From assembly GCA_031769625.1 (NCBI GenBank), contig JAUIMM010000534.1, positions 10,742,001 to 10,806,000 of the forward strand: DNA of 64,000 nucleotides, written 5' to 3'. The notes below the pieces were generated by a model. That model saw only the letters and a list, made by a program, of their open reading frames with translations. It searched no databases and was not told the DNA's origin. Source of the stretch: Taudactylus pleione (Eukaryota; Chordata; Amphibia; Anura; Myobatrachidae). A program made the translations under genes and the position numbers. Shown piece by piece: positions 11,033 to 21,698 of this stretch (positions within the stretch are counted from its first letter, which is position 1; every line of letters starts with the position of its first letter).

Positions 11033-11897
11033 GTTCAGTGTAAACCCCGCCCTTTACAAGCACCTGTGTTATGTCATTAAGCTGACTTGAGCAACTACCA
11101 TATTTTTTTGCAGTTTGGAGAGGCATGAAGGGAGTCAGCATTAGGAGGATGTGCTGATCCTTATAGTGCCATGTGGAGGTTTTTTGGGGTACCTCCAAGG
11201 TAAGTTAGCTCTCAGCTTTTATATGTACTGTTATCATGCAGTACACTAATTGTAATTATATGACCTAGAGTGGGTGCTACCATTATGTAGTAGGGGTGTG
11301 CACCGGCCACTTTTCGTGTTTTGTGTTTTGGTTTTGGATCTGGATCTTTCTTCGTGTTTTGGATCTGGATTGGTTTTGCCAAAACCACCCTTCCGTGTTT
11401 TGGATCTGTATTTTTTTGAAAAAAAGCATAAAAACAGCTAAAATCACAGAATTTGTAGGTTTTTCTGCTCCTATGCTATTATTAACCTCAATAACCTTAA
11501 TTTCCACTCATTTCCAGTCTATTCTGAACACCTCACAATAGTGTTTTTATGTCCAAAAGGTTGCACCGAGGTAGCTGGATGACTATGCTAAGCGACACGA
11601 GTGGGCGGCACAAACACGTGACCCATCTAGGCGTGAAACTGCAGTGGCAGACAGGATGGCAGTTTGAAAAACTAAGCCCCAAACTGTACATAATGCAAAG
11701 AAAAAAAAGAGGTGCAAGATGGAATTGTCCTTGGGCCCTCCCACCCACCCTTATGTTGTAAAAACAGGAAATGCACACTTTAACAAACCAATCATTTCAG
11801 CGCCAGGGTCTGCCACACAACTGTAGCTGAAATGATTGGTTCGTTTGGGCCCCCACAAAACAAGCTGGCAATTAATGTGTCCCTGCACAAACTGGCT

Positions 11898-13505
11898 CTA
11901 CAGAGGCAAGATGTCATCCTCATCCTCCTCATCCACCGATTCCTCACCCTCTTCAGTGTGTACATCCTCATCCTCACAAAGTATTAACTCGTCCCCACTT
12001 GAATCCACCACCACAGGTCCCTCTGTACGTTCTGGAGGCTGGTCTCCCTGGAAGAGCTGATAATTCATTTTGATGAACATCATCTTCTCCACATTCTGTG
12101 GAAGCAACCTCCTACGCCTTTCGCTGACAAGGTTCCCGGCTGCACTAAACACTCTTTCGGAGTACACACTGGAGGGGGGGCAACTCAGGTAAAATAGAGC
12201 CAGTTTGTACAGGGGCCTCCAAATTGCCTCTTTTTCCTGCCAGTACAGGTATGGACTGTCTGACATGCCTACTTGGATGCTGTCACCGATGTAATCCTCC
12301 ACCATTCTGTCAATGGTGACAGTATCATATGCAGTGACAGTAGACATGTCAGAAATTGTTGCCAGGTCCTTCAGTCCGGACCAGATGTCCAAACTTGGTC
12401 CTGCCTGCCCTGCATCACCGCCAGCGGGTTGCTTAGGATACCTAAGTTTTTTCCTGGCAGCCCCAGTTGCGGGAGAAAATGAAGAAGGAGCTGTTGACGT
12501 GTCACGTTCCGCTTCAGCTGACAGTGTGTTCACCAGCAGGTCTTTGCACCTCTGCAGGCTTGTGTCGGCCGGAAAGAGAGACACCACATAGGCTTTAAAC
12601 CTAGGATCGAGCACGGTGGCCAAAATGTAGTGGTCTGATTTCAACAGATTGACCACCCTGGAATCCTGGCAAAGCGAATGAAGGGCTTCATCCACAAGTC
12701 CCACATGCCGAGCGGAATCGCTCCATCTTAGCTCCTCCTTCACTTTCTCCAGCTGCTTCTGCAAAAGCCTGATGAGGGGAATGACCTGACTCAAGCTGGC
12801 AGTGTCTGAACTGACTTCACGTGTGGCAAGTTCGAAGGGCTCGAGAACCTTGCACAACACGGAAATCATTCTCCACTGCGCTTGAGTCAGGTGCATACCC
12901 CATCCTTTGCCTATGTCATAGGTGGATGTATAGGCTTGTATGGCCTTTTGCAGCTCCTCCATCCTCTGAAGCATATAGAGGGTTGAGTTCCACCGCGTCA
13001 CAACCTCTTGCTTCAGGTGATGGCGGGGCAGGTTCAAGAGTGTTTGCTGGCGCTCCAGTCTTCGGCACGCAGTCGCTGAATGGCGAAAGTGGCCAGAAAT
13101 TTTTCGGTCCACCCAAAGCGTCTCCTGCACACCCCTGTCGCTTTTCAGAAAATTCTGCACCACCAAGTTTATTGTGTGAGCAAAACATGGGACGTGCTGG
13201 AATTTGCCCAGATGTAATGCCCGCACAATATTGGTGGCGTTGTCAGATATCACAAATCCCCAGGAGAGTCTAAGTGGGGTAAGCCACTGGGCGATGATTT
13301 CCCTCAGTTTCTCTAAGAGGTTGTCGGCGGTGTGCCTCTTACTGAAACTGGTGATACACAGCGTAGCCTGCCTTGGAACGAGCTGGCGTTTCTGAGATGC
13401 TGCTACTGGTGACGCTGCTGCTGTTGCTGCGTAAGGTGATACATCTACCCAGTGGGCTGTCACAGTCATATAGTCCTTAGTCTGCCCTGTTCCACTTGTC
13501 CACAT
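11898..13505 (-). pseudogene. hAT transposase, catalytic and dimerisation part
   Basis: This is the catalytic region of a hAT (RNase H-like fold, insertion domain) transposase, which excises and inserts the element at 8-bp targets. Just upstream in the same frame is HLTTDMWTSG, with the first conserved aspartate. Then comes ISDNATNIVRAL, with the second. The C-terminal block contains PPSSVYSERVFSAAGNLVSE, the hAT signature with the conserved glutamate, followed by RRRLLPQNVEKMMFIKMN of the dimerisation domain. The acidic tail ends in DEEDEDDILPL. The frame is open for over 530 codons but is disconnected from the N-terminal part by a 1-base frameshift near 13595, so as assembled it cannot give a full transposase. 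Domain order and length fit ZBED/hAT proteins. Confidence 0.93.
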
Positions 13506-14289
13506 GTCCGTGGTTAAGTGGACATTGGGTACAACGGCATTTTTCAGGACACTGAGGACACTTTTTCTGACGTTTCTGTACAGTCTCGGTGAAGTGGAAT
13601 CTAGACGGGATTTGGAACCGGGGACACACTACCTCCATCAATTGTCTAAATCCCACTGCACTAATGGCGGATACCGGACGCACGTCTAACACCAACATAG
13701 CAGTCAAGGCCTCAGTTATACGCTTTGCTTCAGGATGACTGCTGTCGTACTTCATCCTCCTCGCTAAGGACTGTTGGAGGGTCAATTGTTTAGTAAAAGT
13801 AGTGGTGTTCCTACTTCCTCTCTGGGCTGATGAACGACTCCCAGCAGCAGTAACAGCAGCAGCGGCAGCAGTAGGCGTAGCAATGCAGGATCCTCCGGAG
13901 GAATCCCGGATAGGAGAGTCAGTCATGCCAGTGACATGGCCTGCAGGACTACTTCCGATCCTGACTAAGGAGGAAATTGACGAGGAGGGAGTTGACGGTG
14001 TGGTTTGCAGGCGCTTGGGATACGCACAGGATTTAGGTGTCCCTGGACTGCTTACGGTCTTAGCCAAAGTTTCTGAACTTGACAGTAACTTTTTATGAAC
14101 GCGCTGCAGGTGCCGTATAAGGGAGGATGTTCCTAGGTGGTTGACGTCCCTACCCCTACTTATTTCACCTTTACATATGGTACATATGGCAAGACAGTTG
14201 TTGTCTGGATTTGGATAGAAATATTGCCAGACCAAAGAGGTGGAATGTTTGGTCTTCTGCCCAGGCATGACCGTGATGGGCTTTTTCAT
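13477..14289 (-). pseudogene. hAT transposase, BED zinc-finger part
   Basis: Reads MKKPITVMPGQKTKHSTSLV, then a BED-type zinc finger: VWQYFYPNP, CTICKGEISRG and HLQRVHKK, giving the C-x2-C...H-x4-H pattern, with TSSLIRHL between. BED fingers bind the transposon ends. A serine/alanine-rich linker and SLARRMKYDSSHPEAKRITE lead into the catalytic domain. The frame leaves register near 13595, where the downstream catalytic frame takes over, and overlaps the upstream N-terminal frame near 14290. These are either two frameshift mutations or, for the upstream junction, possibly a missed splice. Confidence 0.88.
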
Positions 14290-14992
14290 CCCACGGACAA
14301 CAACTGTTCTCCCCCGGAGCCTGATTTAAACAAACCACATCACCATCAGAATCCTCCTCGCCAACTTCCTCCTCAGCGCCAGCTACATCAGTATCCTCAT
14401 CCTGTTGTACTTCAACAGTGACATCTTCAATTTGCATATCAGCAAGTGGACTGTGGGTGCTCCTTTCAGCACTTGCAGGGGGCGTGCAAATGGTGGAAAG
14501 AGCCACCTCTTCCCGTCCAGTGCTGGGAAGGTCAGGCATTGCAACCACCACCACACTTGGACTCTCCATGGGGATTTGTGATATCTTCTTAGAAAGCACA
14601 GTTCTTCGCTGTGCTTTTGCCAGCTTAACTCTTTTGATTTTTTTAGTGGGAGGAGGGCTTCCATCGTCATGTGAAGCTGAACCACTAGTCATGAACATAC
14701 TAGGGATCGACCTTAGCCGTTCCTTGCCACTCCGTGTCGTAAATGGCATATTGGCAAGTTTACGTTTCTCTTCAGCTGATTTAAATGTTTTTTTCAAGGT
14801 CATTTTCCTGAACTTTGTCATATGGGATTGTATGTGCCCTCTATTATGACATTGGGCATCGGCCTTGGCAGACGACGTTGATGGCATGTTATCGTCTATG
14901 TCATGACTAGTGGCAGCAGCTTCAGCACTAGGAGGAAGTGGTTCTTGATCTTTCTCTATTTTATTTTTATCGGAGAAAGTTTGGTCCTCCAT
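14171..14992 (-). pseudogene. hAT transposase N-terminal region (low complexity)
   Basis: Starts MEDQTFSDKNKIEKDQEPLP and has a basic stretch, TKKIKRVKLAKAQRR, that could be a nuclear localisation signal. An acidic stretch (DTDVAGAEEEVGEEDSDGD) follows. It overlaps the zinc-finger frame by about 120 bases in a different register. The good reading ends near VVCLNQAPGENS, after which the translation is out of frame. There is no known domain; it is assigned by position as the first coding part of the transposase. Confidence 0.7.
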
Positions 14993-15039
14993 TTATGTTA
15001 TATCGATTTGATATATACGTGCGGCTAAACACAGAAAAT

Positions 15040-16010
15040 ATTTTTTTATTTTTGCTGGAGAGTAGTGCACTTTGTGGGTTACACCAGCCTTTAAGAAATG
15101 AGCCAGCCGGCTCTTTACTTATGGGACACAGGCGCACGCTTGGCGCTGCTCCTTTGTTGATGCACGTGCGGCTACTGCGCACACAATTCACAAACACAGA
15201 AAATAAATTTTTTTTTGGTTTGTAGTGTACTTTGGGGGTTACAGCACCCTTTAACGGTCAAGCCAGCCGGCCCTTTACTTATGACACAGGCGCACGCTTG
15301 GCACTACTTTGTTGATGCACGTGCGGCTACTGCGCACACAATTCACAAACACAGAAAATAATATTTTTTTTGGTTTGGAGTGTACTTTGGGGGTTACAGC
15401 ACCCTTTAATGGTCAAGCCAGCCGGCCCTTTACTTATGACACAGGCGCACGCTTGGCACTACTTTGTTGATGCACGTGCGGCTACTGCGCACACAATTCA
15501 CAAACACAGAAAATAATTTTTTTTTTGGTTTGGACTGGAGGGTACTTTCGGGGGTTACAGCACCCTTTAATGGTCAAGCCAGCCGGCCCTTTACTTATGA
15601 CACAGGCGCACGCTTGGCACTACTTTGTTGATGCACGTGCGGCTACTGTGCACACAATTCACAAACACAGAAAATATATATTTTTTTGGTTTGGACTGGA
15701 GTGTACTTTGGGGGTTACAGCACCCTTTAACGGTCAAGCCAGCCTGCCCTTTACTTATGACACAGGCGCACGCTTGGCACTACTTTGTTGATGCACGTGC
15801 GGCTACTGCGCACACAATTCACAAACACAGAAAATAATTTTTTTTTTGGTTTGGACTGGAGTGTACTTTCGGGGGTTACAGCACCCTTTAACGGTCAAGC
15901 CAGCCGGCCCTTTACTTATGACACAGGCGCACGCTTGGCACTACTTTGTTGATGCACGTGCGGCTACTGCGCACACAATTCACAAACACAGAAAATATAT
16001 TATTTTTTTA
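15040..16010. repeat. 155-161 bp tandem array inside the hAT element
   Basis: Six to seven copies of a unit contain TTTTGGTTTGGACTGGAGTG, GGGGGTTACAGCACCCTTTA, GCCAGCCGGCCCTTTACTTA and GCACGTGCGGCTACTGCGCA. The anchor CACAAACACAGAAAATA occurs at about 15189, 15344, 15499, 15660, 15820 and 15981. The array sits directly upstream of the transposase start and before the right end, so it may hold repeated promoter or transposase-binding sites (inference). The E-box-like GCACGTGC recurs in every unit. Confidence 0.92.
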
Positions 16011-16019
16011 GCACTTGTG

Positions 16020-16290
16020 GGGAGCACCCCTGATGGACAGAGCACCCCCTGGACAACACTACAGCACCCCTTTAGGACTGGGACACTGCACAGGACTTTG
16101 GAGTGGACACAGCCCCTATGGAGAACTGACTGCACAACACAGTCCAGCCAGCCCCTATGGACTTTAAAGTAGTGGACACAGCCCCTATTAACAACAGCAG
16201 CACAGCACAACACAGCCAGCCCCTATGGACTTTGAAGTAGTGGACAACAGCAGCACTACACTACACTACACTACACAGCCCAGCCAGCCC
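16020..16290. repeat. Degenerate short repeat in hAT subterminal region
   Basis: Irregular copies of CAGCCCCTATGGACTTT, AGTAGTGGACACAGCC and AACAGCAGCAC. The run ends in a CACTA-rich stretch at 16256-16277. Confidence 0.6.
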
Positions 16291-16940
16291 TAACTCCCAC
16301 CCTCCCTCTTCACTGTCCACAGCCGAGTGAGAAAATGGCGTCGATGCGGGTACCTTATATAGGATCCAAAACCCGCGAGACTCGGAAGGCGGGATGATGA
16401 CGTTTTGCCTCGATTTCAGATCCGAGTCACTCGGGAAAAGTCGAGTCTGACTCGGATCGGACTCGGATCGGGGGGGTTCGGATTTCAGAAATCCGAACCC
16501 GCTCACCCCTATTATGTAGCAATAATTATTTTGGGGTGAGCGTTTGGGAGTGGGGCCGCCGGGGGGGTTCTGACTGACCCTTTCTCATGGCATCACCACT
16601 TAATTCACATAGAATACTTTTATCACTTCTCTATTTGTTTGTATATTATTTATGTCATTATAATTCTTTCTCATTTCATTAACACATATTGATTTATCCT
16701 TAAACATCTTTTCTTTACACTTTACTATCACCTTTTTCCCTTTTTCGTGTGATGCCCTGTCGATGGCCTTTGGCTGGAATTTTTTTGGGGGTGCCGTGCT
16801 TCTCGGACGTGAACCCCTTAATGTTAGTGACGCCAGTATAGAGGAGCCTTGACGATTGGCCTGGCACTTATTCATATATTTGCAAATGTATGTAACTAAT
16901 ACCTCTAAATCTCTATTATCATGTAGGATTTAAGTATTGT

Positions 16941-16982
16941 TTTTGCTGCAGTGTGCTGGGGGGCAAATCTCTTTTTTTCTGT
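16941..16982. repeat. 42-bp direct repeat flanking the hAT element, right copy
   Basis: Identical to 10991-11032. The surrounding 16520-17100 shows no gene. The open frame on the minus strand at 16600-16875 has no recognisable similarity. Confidence 0.85.
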
Positions 16983-17106
16983 CTCCAGATCTTCCCAATC
17001 TTGATAAATCTGGGCACTATTTATACTAAGATATTTTGTATTTATTTATCACCAAATGAAGTACTACAATGAATTAAGAATCTGCATTGTCTCAAAGGCA
17101 GTGTGC

Positions 17107-17510
17107 AAACGGGATGGGTACGGTTGATGGCACCGGGATTCTGGCAAGTGTCGGGATTCCGGCGCAGGCATTCTGAGCACCGGAATCCCCGCTGTCGGGA
17201 TATAGACCGCATCACGTGCCAAACAACCTAAAATAGGAAACCAAACAGCATATGCAAAAATAAAGAGATGCGGTCAATATCCCGACCGTGGGGATTCAGG
17301 TTCTCCGAAAGCCGGCGCCTGAATCCCAACACTTGCCAGAATCCCAAGCCTGGCATCCAGACTGCTGAAATCTCGAAGGTAAGTAGCAGGGTTAGTGGTA
17401 GGGTTAGCTTTAGAGTTAGGCACTAGGGGGAGGGCTAGTGTTAAGCACTAAGGGAGGAGGGTTAGGTTTAGGGTGCAGGAGGTTAGGTTTAGGCACTAGG
17501 AGGGGAGGTT
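17107..17510. mobile_element. Fold-back element with GGGATTCCGG arms and telomere-like core
   Basis: The arms are inverted: ACCGGGATTCTGGCAAGTGT and CACTTGCCAGAATCCCAAGC, AATCCCCGCTGTCGGGATAT and ATATCCCGACCGTGGGGATT, GACCGCAT and ATGCGGTC. Right of the arms lies GGTAGGGTTAGCTTTAGAGT followed by TAGGCACTAGGGGGAGGG and several further TTAGG units. The same TTAGGCACTAGGGGGAGGG module is in the elements at 44627 and 47087, whose arms are unrelated. Confidence 0.7.
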
Positions 17511-17742
17511 AATGTCAGGCACCAAGGAGGGAGTGTTAGGGAAGGGTGTGGCCTGTTGCCTAGCCTGAAAAAGAAGACACGTCATAACCCAAATAGATAG
17601 CAGTCTCTGTCTCTCCCTCTCAGTATGTTCCATCTCCCACACTCTCATTCCACCGTCACAGGTACAGCTGCGGTAATCAGTGTGCCCGGCACTGCTGGAG
17701 AGTAGGCTTCTCTCTTTGATTACAGCCTTTGTGAAGTGAGCT

Positions 17743-17759
17743 GGGGGGGGGGGGGGGGG
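17743..17759. repeat. 17-base poly-G run
   Basis: An uninterrupted G17 on the plus strand. It is capable of forming a quadruplex and is an assembly-error risk. The rest of 17511-18763 has no recognised gene. GCCTGAATCAGGCC at about 18200 resembles a relic end of the hairpin-chain family. Confidence 0.9.
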
Positions 17760-18763
17760 ATGATCTCCCAGATTAGGACTATCCAAGAAAGGGACAGTGT
17801 GCTGAAATTAATAAAATCTCCACTCAAAATGGAAATTCCTTCAATATGAAGTATCCCCTCAGGTAGGAATTGGTTGAACCCAACACCCCTCCTTTGTCTT
17901 TACAATCACTGTAAATGGAAATATTCCCAGCACTGGAGGAAGAGACAATGTGAGCGATTAAGCGTCTGAGTTCACAGCCGGATCAGCGTCACGCCCGTGA
18001 CAGTCCCATAACACCTACATAAGACGGACCATCATCGTTTGTCTGAATAGCCACCTCCCTGGCACTGTCCCAGTACATTTCTTATACCGTGCTTACCAAT
18101 CACACCTGCAACTCAATGGGTACACACAGGGTAACGCATACACTGTACAGGTTTTTAGGGATTTTTGCTCACGCGCAAACCTCTGTAAACATCGGCATTG
18201 CCTGAATCAGGCCAGATTATTATTACAGAACTTTTTTTTTGTTTTTTTCTACTTTTGTTGCAATAGTGCTTATTATTTTATTGTTGGTCTTCCAAAGGTT
18301 GGTGAGTGATAGCCGTCACCACGATACCTGCCCTTATTTTTGCTTTATCTTTGTGCTGTAGTTAGTTCTTTCACATTTTTAGAGTTAGGTTTAGCATATT
18401 ATAGTCCATCAATTACTGTCATTGGGGACTGAGGGGAAGGGGGGGCCATGTCTGTTTCATAAGTACTTGGTACTTTGACAAAGTCCCCCAGGATGAAACG
18501 CGCCAGTTTTCCTCTGAGAGTTGGATTCGGACACTGTGGCTTCTGGGACTGCCACTATCCATATTCTAATTGAAGTGGCCACAAGAGGAATGGAGTCAAA
18601 TCTGCCAGTATCCAAGTGCAATTCACATGAGCATGAAACATTTTTCTATGTGATTGTAATTATTTCTTATGTAATAAAAACAACTTTTATACAGTATTAC
18701 ACTATGTGCTATATGTTATTTGGAGGTAAAAACTCTACTGTCAACCAAGAGAAGAGGGGAAAA

Positions 18764-18926
18764 TGGGGGAGATGTACTAAGCTCTGGAAAGTGATAAAGT
18801 ACCAGCCACAAAGACCCTAACTGTCATGTTATAGGCTGTTTGAAAAATGACAATTAGGAGCTGATTGGTTGGTACTTTATCACTCTCCAATTTATCACTT
18901 TCCAGAGCTTAGTACATCTGCCCCTA
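18764..18926. mobile_element. MITE with AGATGTACTAAGC ends, copy 1
   Basis: The ends are AGATGTACTAAGCTCTGGAA and TTCCAGAGCTTAGTACATCT. The interior has AGTGATAAAGTACCA and TGGTACTTTATCACT, and CTAACTGTCAT with GACAATTAGGAG. It is a nearly full-length palindrome of 163 bp. Relatives are at 54056-54786 (interrupted) and 56411-56572. Confidence 0.85.
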
Positions 18927-19202
18927 TAATCCTGTAAAGTGAACTCAGATAAGCACTTGCACATTTTAATTTACATCTATATCCCCTGACAACCAGACGA
19001 AGGCTATGATCTTACTTAACTTCATATACCAAGGTCCGTTGAGTCCGATTTATTTCAAAAGAGTAAACAAAGCTGATGCAAAAGAGAGAATGCAAACCTT
19101 AACCCTTAAAGCAAATAGAACTAAAGTGTACCCCAGTGTGTATTTAAATAAAGAAGCATCCAAAGTATAGCTTAATATTCAACATTTATGTGCAGCATAG
19201 AT

Positions 19203-19408
19203 CAGTGTTTCCCAAACGCATTCCTCAGGGAGCACTAACATTGCATGTTTTCCATTTTCCTTAGTTGGTGCACAGGTGTATTCATTAGTGGCTGACACAT
19301 TTTAAAAGATCCACAATAGGAGCTAATTCTTTCACTTGTGATTCTGTGAGGAGACATAGAAAACATGCGCTGTTAGTGCTCCCTGAGGAATGAGTTTGGG
19401 AAACACTG
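19203..19408. mobile_element. hAT MITE (CAGTGTTTCCCAAAC ends)
   Basis: The inverted ends CAGTGTTTCCCAAAC and GTTTGGGAAACACTG are flanked by an 8-bp duplication with one mismatch: GCATAGAT at 19195-19202 and GTATAGAT at 19409-19416. The length (206 bp) and TSD fit a non-autonomous hAT element. GCATTCCTCAGGGAGCACTA on the left pairs with TAGTGCTCCCTGAGGAATGA on the right. The sequence from 19417 to 19972 shows nothing recognisable. Confidence 0.92.
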
Positions 19409-19972
19409 GTATAGATCATACAGCATGTGAAGTTTATTTCTCTTAAAACTTGTGCTTATTATTAGGAGCTGCTATACTGATTGCTCTGTAAGTAAATAAA
19501 AATGTTTGGAACAGTACACTAAGGGACCAGGGAAATCATTAGATTACTTGCTTGTTTTTTTCCCCACTAATTATATATTAAACAAAGCATATCACGTACA
19601 TCACAGTAGAGTTGTTGCATTGAACATTTAAAATACATAATTTTTTAAAATACGATGCTTTCAATGTAATTCACCAGTAGTCCCAGAAATGTGTTCTTTT
19701 CTAAATAAAATCCAAGAATGCTGAATATTTCCTTAGCATCTGTACAATGAAGGTGTTATTCACCTTCAGGCTAGCTTTTATGTATTTGCTTGTAAGTTAC
19801 CTTAAGCAACTTTTACTAAATTTATTGTTTTATTGCCCTAACATTCTTCTGCTTGTTTCGCATAAGCTTTATAACATCTCAGCAGAGTTGTTGAAGTCTG
19901 TTGTCCTTGGATATGACATATAGCTGCTCTGGGTTTATAAAATTGTAGATAAAGCACAGAGCAGAGATATGA

Positions 19973-20277
19973 GGCCGGGCACACATCAGAACGATGTGTA
20001 TCCATGCCCGATGGAAGGATATATCGGCCAGCGGTACATACTGCACGGTCCAGTATATGACCGGGTGATATACCCTTCCATCCCGCATTCACCTGCATGC
20101 CGTCATCAGCCTGGTTGTCCCAGCTAACGTTTAGCACATCAGATGGGACGTGGTCACTGTCGACACACATAAACATGCAATTGAGCGTACACACTGAGCA
20201 ATATGGACGATATATTGTTCCAATCTGTGTCGGAACGATATATTGTAAAATATATCTCCTAATGTGTATCCCACCTA
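19973..20277. mobile_element. MITE of the CACAC / CGATATAT type
   Basis: GGCCGGGCACACATC on the left and GTGTATCCCACCT on the right are imperfect inverted ends. Inside are repeated inverted CGATATATTG, TATATCGG and CAGTATATGACCG modules. It resembles the TACACAC-ended elements near 3.1 and 41.7 kb. The minus-strand open frames are shadows. Confidence 0.55.
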
Positions 20278-20512
20278 ACTGTGCTATTAAGCCCACTTAC
20301 TAGCATCATTAAAGAAACAAGATAACATCCTCTAACAATATTATATGTATAGTTAACCCTTAAAATTCACATTATGCCAATACAAAGGTAAAGCAAAAAA
20401 TCAGCTTAGAGTTCCTGTAAGACCACTTAGGTGTACAATCCATTTACAGACCTCATAGTATACAACATATTTCTTCCACCCTGTGACACATATTAGCTAT
20501 TTTCCAGACCAC

Positions 20513-20826
20513 TGACGTCATTGCAGTTATGTAGATGTGTTGGATTGTACAATGTCTGGAACAAGTGGAAGATGCAGACATTAGATCTATCATTCTCTAA
20601 CATTAAACACTTGTGCTGTCTTTTTAATAAATGATTCTATGTAAGTGACACAAGTTCTCATTAATATGAAAATACTGTAGATACAGACTGTGTCTTGTGA
20701 CTGATGTCACCTGTCCGACCACGTCACTCCTTTACTACTGCCAAAATGGCACACAGTCAAAGTTTACATGAGAACTCTGGATATGTTATGAAGATAATCA
20801 TCCTACTGTATGTTTGTAAGCAGTCA
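20513..20826. repeat. Dispersed repeat, copy A
   Basis: This matches 46556-46860 in the same orientation at roughly 80-85% identity by eye. Shared blocks include TCATTGCAGTTATGTAGA, CAAGTTCTCATTAATATGAA, GACTGTGTCTTGTGAC and CTGCCAAAATGGCACA. It contains CGTCACTCC and GACGTCAT CRE-like sites. The copy is cut at TTTGTAAGCAGT, where a CAGGGCCGG hAT-type end begins. The repeat class is unknown. Confidence 0.85.
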
Positions 20827-20955
20827 GGGCCGGAGTGGGACTAAAAAGAAAAGCAGACAGGCCCACCTCGCGTCAGCACCTGGCTCCTGACATAGGTTCC
20901 TTCCCTTACTATTCCTGACTCCTGAGAAACAGTTACTGTACTGAGTATTAGGATA
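20827..20955. mobile_element. hAT-like left end (CAGGGCCGG), fragment
   Basis: CAGGGCCGGAGTGGGACTAA begins exactly after TAAGCAGT. The right end of an element of the CAGGGCC class abuts the same TAAGCAGT at 44477 in another copy of the same repeat. No matching right end was found before the palindromic element at 21012. Confidence 0.5.
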
Positions 20956-21011
20956 ATGAAGAAGACTCCTTATAAATGTAAATATAATAAAAAAAGCAAA
21001 AAAAACCATAC

Positions 21012-21698
21012 CAAAATAAAGTCCAAGGTAAAAGACGAAGTCCCAGTGAACAGGCAAATCAGTCCATACATTAAGGGGGTCATTCAGACCCGGTCGTTAG
21101 CGCCGATGCGCTCGGACCTGGTCGATGGCCCCCCACAGAGCATGCGCACGATGGCGCCGGCATGCGCATGCGTGAAACCCGCTACGACCGACAGCGCCGG
21201 TCATATCGGGTCTCGATCCAAAGGGGGCGAGCTGTCGATGTTGATTGACAGCTCGCCCCGTTTGGAAGGCGGGCCGGGGGGGTGGCAGCCCAAACGGAAC
21301 GCCTACCATTTGGGGGAGGCCCCACTGACATCATTAATGATGTCAGTGGAGAGCTTCCGGCTCAGACAAAGCCAGAAGCTCTCCGGGGCTTACGACAAGT
21401 GAGACCCTACCCTAGGGTCTTGTCGTAAGCCCTGATGGTCGCGATGGTCTCTGACCATCGCGACCATCACCCGAGCGGTCGTTAGAGCTGTGGGTGTAAA
21501 CCCACAGCCTAACGACCGCAACAGAGGCGGGCGGTCAGGATGCAAGTGGCCGCCCAGTTTCTGAGCGACCGCTTGCATCCTCCGTCCGCCTCTGAAAGAG
21601 GTCCTAAATCTCCATATAAGGCTTATATGGAGATTTAATGTATGGACTGATTTGCATATTCACTGGCACTTCTTCTTTTACCTTGGACTTTATTTTGA
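21012..21698. mobile_element. Palindromic MITE, split by hairpin-chain copy 3
   Basis: The left arm 21012-21074 (AAAATAAAGTCCAAGGTAAA onward) and the right arm 21608-21698 are inverted repeats with about five mismatches. Deleting 21075-21607 leaves a continuous palindrome of arms of about 74 bp around GGC, centred on CATATAAGGCTTATATG. The element must therefore have been intact before the insertion. Confidence 0.9.
21075..21604. mobile_element. Hairpin-chain MITE, copy 3 (TSD TAA)
   Basis: It starts GGGGGTCATTCAGACCCGGT and ends CCGCCTCTGAAAGAGGTCC, flanked by TAA at 21072-21074 and 21605-21607. The internal hairpins are GGGCGAGCTGTC/GACAGCTCGCCC, CACTGACATCATTAATGATG with its partner, GAGAGCTTCCGGCT/AGCCAGAAGCTCTC, GCTTACGACAAG/CTTGTCGTAAGC, GATGGTC arms, and GGCGGGCGGTCAGGATGCAA-type arms. 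The host palindrome supplies the empty-site proof. Confidence 0.92.

Larger units (their letters stand above)
11291..16511 (-). mobile_element. Full-length hAT DNA transposon (5.2 kb)
   Basis: The terminal repeats begin TAGGGGTG on both sides (left TAGGGGTGTGCACCGG; right, read inverted, TAGGGGTGAGCGGGTTCGGA). They are flanked by a perfect 8-bp duplication, TTATGTAG, at 11283-11290 and 16512-16519, the hAT hallmark. The transposase reads on the minus strand from about 14992 to 11898. Between the transposase start and the right end lies a tandem array of 155-161 bp. The left subterminal region repeats TTTTGGATCTGGAT-type modules. An internally deleted relative is at 22700-24196, and its flanking duplication differs. 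Confidence 0.96.
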
